Of a stretch of DNA of 64,000 nucleotides, positions 43,695-51,217 are shown piece by piece. The notes below the pieces were generated by a model. It did not search any database, was not told the DNA's origin, and saw nothing but the letters and a program-made list of their open reading frames with translations. Within the stretch, counting starts at the first letter, position 1. Each line of letters starts with the position of its first letter. This DNA comes from Planctomycetia bacterium (lineage in GTDB: Bacteria > Planctomycetota > UBA8108 > UBA1146): positions 1 to 64,000 of the forward strand of contig JAAXJX010000052.1 in NCBI GenBank assembly GCA_012269595.1, read 5' to 3'. The position numbers and the translations under genes are program-made.

Positions 43695-44285
43695 TTGAGT
43701 GGTTGGTTAGAACATCTGGTATTCGGGATTCTGGCTACTGTTTCAGTACTCAGTTCCTTCCTCGTAGTCACGAGGAAGAACCCGATTTACTCAGCGCTAT
43801 TCCTGGTCGTCATGTTCGCCATGGTCGCCGGGATTTTCATGCTTTTGGACGCGACCTTCCTGGGATTCATGCAGCTGCTCGTCTATGCAGGTGCCATCAT
43901 GGTTCTTTATCTCTTTGTGATCATGCTGATCAACCCGAGAGACGAGACCCTCCCGGACGAAGGCGGCACCTCGGAAAAAGCTTTTGCCGCAGGAGTTTCC
44001 CTTCTGGTCTTCGCATTGTTGACCTTTGGCATCAGCAATTCCGATTTGGTGACAGAGATGACCACACCCGGTGGCATTCCCGCACTCGCTGAAGTCCCCG
44101 CTACCCATGGAGCCATCGAGGCTTTTGGTTACGAACTGTTCAGCAAGCACCTGCTGGTCTTCGAAGTGGCATCTATCCTGATCCTCGTCGGAATCATTGG
44201 TGCTGTGCATATTGCCATGAAACAGAGACCGGCCTCTGCGGATGAGAATGACTCCAACGAAGAGAGGCTGGTGACCGATGTTTAG
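43695..44285 (+). CDS. nuoJ: NADH-quinone oxidoreductase subunit J
   Basis: Membrane subunit of complex I, 196 aa with five predicted helices. Typical features are NPIYSALFLVVMFAMVAGIF, the helix AGAIMVLYLFVIMLINPRDE, and a late helix EVASILILVGIIGAVHIA. The start is TTG 43695, with a G-rich ribosome site upstream (ATGGGGGCG); no ATG is available before the first helix. The nuoK ATG overlaps its last 8 nt. Confidence 0.93.
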   Translation: MSGWLEHLVFGILATVSVLSSFLVVTRKNPIYSALFLVVMFAMVAGIFMLLDATFLGFMQLLVYAGAIMVLYLFVIMLINPRDETLPDEGGTSEKAFAAGVSLLVFALLTFGISNSDLVTEMTTPGGIPALAEVPATHGAIEAFGYELFSKHLLVFEVASILILVGIIGAVHIAMKQRPASADENDSNEERLVTDV

Positions 44286-44598
44286 TCTGCCAGCACTCCT
44301 TTATCTCAGCGCACTGCTTTTCAGCATCGGGATCTACGGCGTCCTTGCCCGACGCAACATTCTCGTCGTGCTGATGTCCCTCGAGTTGATGCTGAATGCA
44401 GTCAACATTGCCCTGGTAGGTTTTGGCAGGGTTCACGCCCTCTCGACCACCTCTGGCGAGCACGGTGGACAGATTTTCACACTGATGGTCCTTGCGGTTG
44501 CCGCCGCCGAGGCTGCGATCGGTCTCTCCCTGTTGCTGCTGATCTGGCGCAGGTGGAAAACCATCGACCTCCGCGAACTCTGCCGGTTGAGCGGCTGA
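44278..44598 (+). CDS. nuoK: NADH-quinone oxidoreductase subunit K
   Basis: Small three-helix antiporter-like subunit, 106 aa. The conserved second helix with SLELMLNAVNIALV contains the functional Glu (in LELM), and LMVLAVAAAEAAIGLSLLLL carries the second. ATG 44278 overlaps nuoJ by 8 nt. The C-terminus (RRWKTIDLRELCRLSG) matches the family ending. It takes part in proton translocation. Confidence 0.95.
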   Translation: MFSLPALLYLSALLFSIGIYGVLARRNILVVLMSLELMLNAVNIALVGFGRVHALSTTSGEHGGQIFTLMVLAVAAAEAAIGLSLLLLIWRRWKTIDLRELCRLSG

Positions 44599-44608
44599 GG
44601 GGGAAATA

Positions 44609-46621
44609 ATGGACAGTAATCTGCTGTGGATCCCGCTCTTCCCATTCCTTGGATTCCTCCTCAACGGAATCCTCGGCAAACGCCTGGGGAACAGGGCCGT
44701 ATCCGTCATCGCTTCCGTTGCACCACTGCTGGCCTTCATGGTCTCCTTCGGCGCATGGAGAAAAATCATCGATCCGGCCTCTTCCGGAGCTCTCCACTGG
44801 GATGGATTCCCGTGGATCTGGCTCGATGGAATTCTCGAGATCCCTTTTGCACTTCACTTTGATGGTCTCAGCGCAGTCATGTGCCTGGTGATCACCGGAG
44901 TAGGCTCGCTCATTCACCTGTACTCCATCGGGTACATGAAGGGTGACCCCGGTTACCACCGCTACTTTGCCTACCTGAATCTGTTCACCACCTTCATGTT
45001 GTTACTGGTACTCGGTGACAACCTGCTGTTGTTGTTCATCGGTTGGGAAGGTGTTGGCCTCTGCTCTTACCTGCTGATCGGATTCTGGTTCCAGGAGGAC
45101 GAGAATTGCGCTGCGGGTAAAAAAGCCTTCATCGTCAATCGGGTCGGCGACCTGGCATTCCTTCTCGGGATGTTCCTGTGCCTGATCTATTTCGGCACGC
45201 TGGAAATGTCTGCCCTGACCAATGCTGACAATATCGCCCAGGTCTCCATGGAGACCACCGGCTTCATGGCAGACCCCGAAACAGGAACGGGAGGCATGGC
45301 AGTCATCACTGCGATCGCCATCCTGCTCTTCATCGGTGCTACCGGAAAAAGTGCACAGATCCCCCTTTACGTCTGGCTTCCTGACGCCATGGCAGGCCCC
45401 ACTCCCGTTTCCGCATTGATTCACGCGGCAACAATGGTGACTTCTGGGGTCTATCTTTGCTGCCGACTCATGCCACTCTTCGAAGCGGCACCCATGGCCC
45501 TCAGCATCGTTGCCGTCGTCGGAGCATGCACGGCTCTCCTGGCTGCCCTGATCGCCTTTACACAAAACGACATCAAAAAGGTCCTCGCATACTCCACTGT
45601 CAGTCAGCTTGGATACATGTTCTTCGCCATCGGTGTCGGTGCATTTTCGGCAGCCTTCTTTCATGTGGTCACCCACGCCTTCTTCAAGGCCCTGCTCTTC
45701 CTCGGATCAGGCGCGGTGATTCATGCCATGCACCATGAACAGGACATGAGAAAGATGGGTGGCCTTCGCAAACAATTGCCGTTTACCCATCTGACTTTCC
45801 TCATCGGAACCTTTGCCATTGCCGGAGTTCCCCCTCTTGCAGGATTCTTCTCCAAAGACGAGATCCTCTTTGCGGGCTACAAAGCCGGAATCATGGATGG
45901 CAACTCTTTGGCCACGATGTTCTGGTACGTTTCCGTGGCGACAGCGGGCATGACCGCTTTCTACATGATGCGTTGCGTGGCCATGACCTTCTGGGGCAAC
46001 AGCAATGTCGACGCCAAACTGGAAGGCAAGGTCCATGAGCCCGGTGGCTGGATCGGTTTCGCACTGTTCGTCCTCGCCATTGCCAGTGCGCTGGGTGGAT
46101 TCCTCAATGTCCCAGAGTTCCTGGGAGGACACGCCATTCTTGGACACTTCACCGGATTGCATGTTTCGCACGCAAACATGACTCCGGAGGAGTTGGACAT
46201 TCTTCATGCTGGAGAATGGACCAGCATGTTCATCAGCCTGGCCATCGCCGGTGCTGGACTTCTCGTGGGATATCTCTTCTATCGCAATGGAAGTGGATTG
46301 CCTGCAGCATTCCGCTCCAGTGCTCCGGGAGCATTCCTCGGCAAACTTTCCGAGAACAAGTTTTACGTTGATGAACTTTATGCATTCCTGATCGTTCGCC
46401 CTTTCGAGGCGATCAGTCAGTTGATGCATACCCTGATCGATCAGGTCCTGATCGACCGCCTTCTGGTCGGTGGCTCCGCCCTCCTCGTCAGGGGATTCGG
46501 TGAGCTGACCCGGAGAATGCAGACCGGATTCATTCCCGGATACCTGCTGACCTTCGGTTGTGGTGCATTGGTCCTGATCTACATCCTTCTGAACCAACTG
46601 GCGAAGGGAGGTGCACAATGA
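44609..46621 (+). CDS. nuoL: NADH-quinone oxidoreductase subunit L
   Basis: Largest antiporter-like membrane subunit of complex I, 670 aa with about 15 helices and a C-terminal lateral helix. Conserved pieces are WEGVGLCSYLLIGFW, KSAQIPLYVWLPDAMAGPTP, VSALIHAATMVTSGVYLCCR, KKVLAYSTVSQLGYMFFAIG and HAFFKALLFLGSGAVIHAMH. The Lys and His residues of the proton path appear in these segments. ATG 44609 follows nuoK by 10 nt. The stop overlaps the nuoM start by 4 nt. Confidence 0.97.
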   Translation: MDSNLLWIPLFPFLGFLLNGILGKRLGNRAVSVIASVAPLLAFMVSFGAWRKIIDPASSGALHWDGFPWIWLDGILEIPFALHFDGLSAVMCLVITGVGSLIHLYSIGYMKGDPGYHRYFAYLNLFTTFMLLLVLGDNLLLLFIGWEGVGLCSYLLIGFWFQEDENCAAGKKAFIVNRVGDLAFLLGMFLCLIYFGTLEMSALTNADNIAQVSMETTGFMADPETGTGGMAVITAIAILLFIGATGKSAQIPLYVWLPDAMAGPTPVSALIHAATMVTSGVYLCCRLMPLFEAAPMALSIVAVVGACTALLAALIAFTQNDIKKVLAYSTVSQLGYMFFAIGVGAFSAAFFHVVTHAFFKALLFLGSGAVIHAMHHEQDMRKMGGLRKQLPFTHLTFLIGTFAIAGVPPLAGFFSKDEILFAGYKAGIMDGNSLATMFWYVSVATAGMTAFYMMRCVAMTFWGNSNVDAKLEGKVHEPGGWIGFALFVLAIASALGGFLNVPEFLGGHAILGHFTGLHVSHANMTPEELDILHAGEWTSMFISLAIAGAGLLVGYLFYRNGSGLPAAFRSSAPGAFLGKLSENKFYVDELYAFLIVRPFEAISQLMHTLIDQVLIDRLLVGGSALLVRGFGELTRRMQTGFIPGYLLTFGCGALVLIYILLNQLAKGGAQ

Positions 46622-48117
46622 TTCCCGAACTTGAATCCTTCAAGATGCCGATTCTGAGTCTTGTGACCCTGACTCCCGCATTGGGTGCCCTGTTGCTGAC
46701 TCTGATCGACCGCAACAACAAGGCGCTGATCCGCCAGATTGCCCTGATGGTCAGTTTTCTTGGGCTGCTCTTTTCCCTGATCATGGTGGGAAATTTCGAC
46801 GCAACCGTGGGAACCATGCAAATGGAGGAAAACCTTCCTTGGATCGAATCCCTGGGGATCTCCTACCATCTGGGAGTCGATGGTTTCTCCGTACTGCTGA
46901 TTCTTTTGACGAGCTTCAGCATGCCCTTTGTTTTCCTCAGTACCTGGAAAGCGGTCGACTCACGGGTCAAGGAGTTCCACATCGCCCTTCTGCTTTTGCA
47001 GACCGGCATGATTGGTGCCTTTGTCGCCCTCGACCTCATCCTCTTCTATCTCTTCTATGAAGCGATGCTGGTACCGATGTACTTGATCATCGGTATTTGG
47101 GGAGGCAAAGACCGGGTCTACGCAGCGTTGAAGTTCTTCATCTATACGATGGTCGGCAGTCTCTTCATGTTCCTGGCGATCCTCTATCTCTACAACCATG
47201 CCGGCACCTTTGACTTGCCGCTGTTGCTGGAGCGATTGAGAACCACTAACCCCCTCGACGGTACCCAGCAATTCTGGCTCTTCCTGGCATTTGCACTGTC
47301 TTTTGCCATCAAGGTACCACTCTTCCCCCTGCATACATGGTTGCCGGATGCACACGTTCAGGCACCGACTGCTGGATCGGTCGTTCTGGCGGGTGTGTTG
47401 CTGAAGATGGGTACCTATGGATTACTGCGATTCGCCATCCCCCTCTTCCCTGAGGCGGCGATGGATTTGCGCGAGGAATTCTGCTGGTTGGCTGTCACAG
47501 GAATCATCTTCGGGGCCTGCATGGCACTGGTTCAGACAGACATCAAGAAGTTGATCGCCTATTCGTCAGTCAGTCACCTTGGGTTTGTTGTTCTCGCCTG
47601 CTTCATGAACGACGTTGAATCCCTTACCGGAGCGATCCTTCAAATGGTCAACCACGGCCTGTCGACCGGAATGCTCTTCCTGATGATCGGGATCATTTAC
47701 GAACGGCGTCACACCCGTGAGCTGGCGGATTACGGCGGACTTGCAGGAGTCGTTCCTGTTTACTCCGTGTTCTTCATCATCGCCGTGCTATCCAGCATTG
47801 GACTGCCGGGCCTCAACGGCTTTGTCGGTGAGTTCCTGATCCTCTTCGGTGCATTCCGTGCCGACGCTGTCTGGGGAATTCTGGCCGCTTCAGGTGTCGT
47901 GCTCGGAGCGCTTTACATGTTGAAGATGACGAAGATGTTCCTCTTTGGTCCCCTCGTTCACGATGCCAACAGGAATGTCCAAGATCTTCAAACGCGGGAA
48001 ATTCTCTACTTGAGCCCCTTTGTGATCATGATGGTCTGGCTCGGTCTTTACCCGTCGACCTTCACCAAACTGGTTCAGCCGACGCTGAGCCTTTACGTGC
48101 AGATGCTGCAGAACTAG
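46618..48117 (+). CDS. nuoM: NADH-quinone oxidoreductase subunit M
   Basis: Second antiporter-like subunit, about 499 aa from ATG 46618, which overlaps nuoL by 4 nt; the open frame that extends upstream is not used. Conserved pieces: YHLGVDGFSVLLILLTSFSM, YLFYEAMLVPMYLIIGIWGG, KVPLFPLHTWLPDAHVQAPT, IKKLIAYSSVSHLGFVVLAC and LNGFVGEFLILFGAF. About 14 helices. It belongs to the proton-pumping arm. Normal family length. Confidence 0.97.
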   Translation: MIPELESFKMPILSLVTLTPALGALLLTLIDRNNKALIRQIALMVSFLGLLFSLIMVGNFDATVGTMQMEENLPWIESLGISYHLGVDGFSVLLILLTSFSMPFVFLSTWKAVDSRVKEFHIALLLLQTGMIGAFVALDLILFYLFYEAMLVPMYLIIGIWGGKDRVYAALKFFIYTMVGSLFMFLAILYLYNHAGTFDLPLLLERLRTTNPLDGTQQFWLFLAFALSFAIKVPLFPLHTWLPDAHVQAPTAGSVVLAGVLLKMGTYGLLRFAIPLFPEAAMDLREEFCWLAVTGIIFGACMALVQTDIKKLIAYSSVSHLGFVVLACFMNDVESLTGAILQMVNHGLSTGMLFLMIGIIYERRHTRELADYGGLAGVVPVYSVFFIIAVLSSIGLPGLNGFVGEFLILFGAFRADAVWGILAASGVVLGALYMLKMTKMFLFGPLVHDANRNVQDLQTREILYLSPFVIMMVWLGLYPSTFTKLVQPTLSLYVQMLQN

Positions 48118-48123
48118 GGAGTC

Positions 48124-49599
48124 ATGATGGAACCATTGACCCTCTCCAAAGCTGAGATCCTCGCTGTCCTTCCTGCTGGAGCCCTGTTTGTCACAGGTCT
48201 GATTCAACTGTTGTCAGACCTTGGGGACCCCAACAAGACTTCACGCCAGGAAAAAACCCATTTGGCGATGATCGGTGCGACCGGAGCCCTGGTGGCACTG
48301 GCCTCCCTCTTCGTGCAGGGAACAGCCGCCTCCACTGGTGAGCTCTACGCCGGAGCCATGACAGACGACCTCTTTGGTCGCCTTGGCGCTGGAGTGATTA
48401 TCGTCACGAGCCTTTTCTGCACGCTGATGGCAGGTGGATATCTCTCCAGTAGCGGAAACAATCGGGCAGAGTTCCACGCCCTGGTCAGTTTCAGTGCTGG
48501 TGCCATGGTCCTGTTGTGCCAATCCACCAACCTGGTTTCCATGTTTGTCGCCATTGAAACACTCTCTCTTGCGGTCTACGTCCTTGCAGGATTCTTCCGA
48601 CAGCAAAAGGCAGCGAGTGAGGGCGCATTCAAATACTTCGTCATGGGAGCATTCTCGAGCGGATTCCTTCTTCTCGGAATGGCGATCATTTATGGCCTGA
48701 GTGGAGCTTCTCTCTCATTCAGCGCCATTGCCGCTGCCGGAGCCAGTGACGACGCTCTCTTTGCTGTCGGCGCCCTGCTGGTCCTCATCGGTTTCGCCTT
48801 CAAGGTTGGCGTGGTGCCGTTCCATTCATGGGTTCCGGACGTCTACCAGGGAGCCCCGACTCTCGCCGTGGGCTGGATGGCCGTCGCCGTCAAAGCTTCC
48901 AGCTTCTTCGCTCTTTGCCGCTTCCTCTATCACACCGGTGGAGGAGCCTACATGGACCAGATCCTGATCGCTCTTTCCATCGTGACGATGATCCTCGGCA
49001 ATCTCGCCGCCCTGAATCAGCAGAGTCTCAAGAGAATGCTGGCCTATTCCGGTATCGCCCACAGTGGCTACCTGATGATTCCCCTGATCGTCGCCCTTTC
49101 CGGGAATGACATTCTCATCGGGGCTTCATTACCCTTTTATCTGTGCGCCTATGCTGGAACCACGCTGGCCGCTTTCGGGGTTCTCACAGCCCTCAGCAAG
49201 GCCACAGACAAGGATCAGCTGGGTGACCTCAATGGACTCGCCAAAAGCAGACCCCTGTTGGCTCTCGGCTTTACTGTCGCCCTGATCTCTCTCGCAGGAA
49301 TCCCGCTGACTGCGGGTTTCATCGGCAAGTTGATGATCTTCAGCGATGCGATCGGTGCCGGATTTGTCCAACTTGCGGTCATCGGAATCCTGACTTCGCT
49401 GGTGAGCGTCTATTACTATCTGAGGCCCATCGTTGCGATGTGGTTCAGGGATCCGCGATCCTCCTTCGATCTGATCCCCGCTCCATGGGGAGTTCAATTC
49501 ACGGTCGGGGCCTGCGGAATCGCCACCATCGTCTTCGGAATCTTCCCCGACTGGCTCGTCGAGCTGTCGCGGATTTCGGTAGAGACGATTCTCGGCTGA
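48124..49599 (+). CDS. nuoN: NADH-quinone oxidoreductase subunit N
   Basis: Third antiporter-like subunit and last gene of the operon, 491 aa. Visible motifs are ETLSLAVYVLAGFFRQQKAA, GFAFKVGVVPFHSWVPDVYQ, GAPTLAVGWMAVAVKAS and KRMLAYSGIAHSGYLMIPLI. It starts 6 nt after nuoM, with ATG 48124 or 48127 possible. Downstream the gap to the transpeptidase gene is 224 nt with two adjacent hairpins, the first plausible place for transcription of the nuo operon to stop. Confidence 0.96.
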   Translation: MMEPLTLSKAEILAVLPAGALFVTGLIQLLSDLGDPNKTSRQEKTHLAMIGATGALVALASLFVQGTAASTGELYAGAMTDDLFGRLGAGVIIVTSLFCTLMAGGYLSSSGNNRAEFHALVSFSAGAMVLLCQSTNLVSMFVAIETLSLAVYVLAGFFRQQKAASEGAFKYFVMGAFSSGFLLLGMAIIYGLSGASLSFSAIAAAGASDDALFAVGALLVLIGFAFKVGVVPFHSWVPDVYQGAPTLAVGWMAVAVKASSFFALCRFLYHTGGGAYMDQILIALSIVTMILGNLAALNQQSLKRMLAYSGIAHSGYLMIPLIVALSGNDILIGASLPFYLCAYAGTTLAAFGVLTALSKATDKDQLGDLNGLAKSRPLLALGFTVALISLAGIPLTAGFIGKLMIFSDAIGAGFVQLAVIGILTSLVSVYYYLRPIVAMWFRDPRSSFDLIPAPWGVQFTVGACGIATIVFGIFPDWLVELSRISVETILG

Positions 49600-49823
49600 T
49601 CAGATCTCACCTATGGCTTCACCGCCACAGGCGATCTAGAATGCTGTTTGAGTCGGATCTGACGGGACTGAAGTTTGCCGCTCACCGGAACGGAAACTCA
49701 CTCCAGTGAGTCCTGCTCCGTTTCGAGCAGTGAGATCCTGTTGGAAATGTATGAATCAGAGGAACGGATCGTCGGTTCACCGCGTTTTGCGGAAGGGAAA
49801 GACCTGATCCTGGGGGAAAACAA
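49600..49823. promoter_or_regulatory. Region after the nuo operon: candidate -10 and two adjacent hairpins
   Basis: 224 nt. GATCTAGAAT (49633-49642) repeats the ten bases found ahead of nuoA and contains TAGAAT as a possible -10, with no good -35. Then come two hairpins: ACTCACT/AGTGAGT (49696-49702, 49705-49711) and CTGCTC/GAGCAG (49713-49718, 49725-49730). No T-run follows. They could end nuo transcription inefficiently or structure the leader of the transpeptidase mRNA. Confidence 0.45.
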
Positions 49824-51065
49824 ATGCGCAACTTTATCCTGATTGCAATCATCGGCAGTGGACTCTGGTGGGCTTACTCACAATGGACCGGTAATCCGAC
49901 CGCTCCCGAGCCTTCGCAAATAGGTACTTCCAGTGAAGCAGCCTCCGGAACCTCTACCGGCGGCTCAGATTCCAAAGAAACGACCTCCTCCGGAAGCAAC
50001 TCCTCTTCCAGCAACGTCGAAGCGACGATGCCGAATCCATCAGGGGAAGAAGCCAGCGCAACCATGAGTCCCCTCGATCGTGAGATCCTCATGCTTCGAG
50101 AAGAGATTGCCCGATTCAATACTCCGGAAAACCTCGTCAAGTTGAGTGAACTGCTCCTCTCGACGGACAAACCGGCATTGATTGGTGAGGGCCGGGGCAA
50201 CCTCAAAACCCTTCTTGCACAAGATCCCGACAGTGCTGCCGCAGCAGAAGCACGAAGATTGATGTTGGGTGAGGTTTCCGGTGACGCATTGATCCAACTC
50301 GCTCAGGAGATTCACAGTAAAGGTCCAAGCACTCCCGGTTATGGCCTCTCTGCAGAAATCCTCGCAGACCAATATGGCACCGCAGATTCCAAGTCTGCTC
50401 TGGCAACCTGGGAATTGTTGACCGCGGCCTATATCAATGCATCCGACCTTGAATCAAAAGCCCCGCTCCGCTCGAAGTTGTGGAATCTGGTCGATCAGTG
50501 GGTGCTTTCCTCCAAAGAGTTTCCCGAAGTCTCCACATTTGACACCGTCATGTCCGGAGACAGCCTTTCAGTCATTGCCCAAAGAAACAAAACCACCGTC
50601 GACGCTCTGAAAAGCCTGAACGGTCTCAATAGCGATGTGATTCATCCCGGACAGAAACTCAAGATTCTCAACGGCAAAGTTACCGTCAATGTGGACAAGA
50701 GTGATTTCCGTATCGACGTTTACCTGGATGGACGCTGGTTGATGGGATTCCCTGTAGGCCACGGCCGAATTGAAAAGAGAACTCCCACTGGCGAGTTCGT
50801 CGTCGGAATCCGCCAGAAGGAACCGATGTGGCAGCCCCGCGATGGTCGCCCCTCGATTCCCTATGGAGAACCGGGAAACCCCCTGGGTGATCGCTGGATC
50901 GGCTTCAAGGACGGTGTTCACTTCGGTCTTGGTATTCATGGCACCGACGATCCGGAATCCATCGGGACCCTGTGCTCAGAAGGCTGTGTACGTCTGCGCA
51001 ATGAAGACGTCACAACCATTTACCCATGGATTCGCAGCGGAACTCGAGTAGTCATCCAGGAATAA
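49824..51065 (+). CDS. Membrane-anchored LysM and L,D-transpeptidase (YkuD) protein
   Basis: Cell-wall enzyme that crosslinks peptidoglycan stems or attaches proteins to them. 413 aa: an N-terminal signal-anchor helix (FILIAIIGSGLWWAYS), a Ser/Thr/Pro-rich linker to about residue 75, a helical region, a LysM domain at about 235-280 (FDTVMSGDSLSVIAQRNKTT with HPGQKLKIL), and a YkuD domain from about 285. Its active-site motif is HGT(D)...CSEGCVRLRNED, with His372 and catalytic Cys388. The start has GGGGGAA 7 nt upstream. The presence of this enzyme fits a peptidoglycan-containing organism. The reading frame is followed, in another frame, by acidic coding-like sequence. Confidence 0.92.
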   Translation: MRNFILIAIIGSGLWWAYSQWTGNPTAPEPSQIGTSSEAASGTSTGGSDSKETTSSGSNSSSSNVEATMPNPSGEEASATMSPLDREILMLREEIARFNTPENLVKLSELLLSTDKPALIGEGRGNLKTLLAQDPDSAAAAEARRLMLGEVSGDALIQLAQEIHSKGPSTPGYGLSAEILADQYGTADSKSALATWELLTAAYINASDLESKAPLRSKLWNLVDQWVLSSKEFPEVSTFDTVMSGDSLSVIAQRNKTTVDALKSLNGLNSDVIHPGQKLKILNGKVTVNVDKSDFRIDVYLDGRWLMGFPVGHGRIEKRTPTGEFVVGIRQKEPMWQPRDGRPSIPYGEPGNPLGDRWIGFKDGVHFGLGIHGTDDPESIGTLCSEGCVRLRNEDVTTIYPWIRSGTRVVIQE

Positions 51066-51217
51066 ACCCTGCGCCGATTCATCTCTTGGAATTGACTGAC
51101 GATGCTCTGTTGATGGACGATGCGCTGATGGACGATGGGTTCATCGATGAGGACCAACTGTTTGGATAGACCTCGTCGACGACGATCAGACGGGACGTCT
51201 AGACCTGGGTGATCCGA
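51066..51217 (+). other. Intergenic segment with acidic, EF-hand-like coding remnants
   Basis: 152 nt between convergent genes. One frame (51086-51169) would read LTDDALLMDDALMDDGFIDE and end at TAG 51167. A 12-bp repeat TGATGGACGATG at 51111-51122 and 51126-51137 underlies the MDDA/MDDG repetition. In a second frame (51178-51222) the translation is DDDQTGRLDLGDPIS, which aligns with DANLDGARDIGDPIS in the dockerin tail at 63.7 kb. Neither frame has a convincing start, so a decayed coding fragment is possible, and coincidence is not excluded. Confidence 0.35.
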
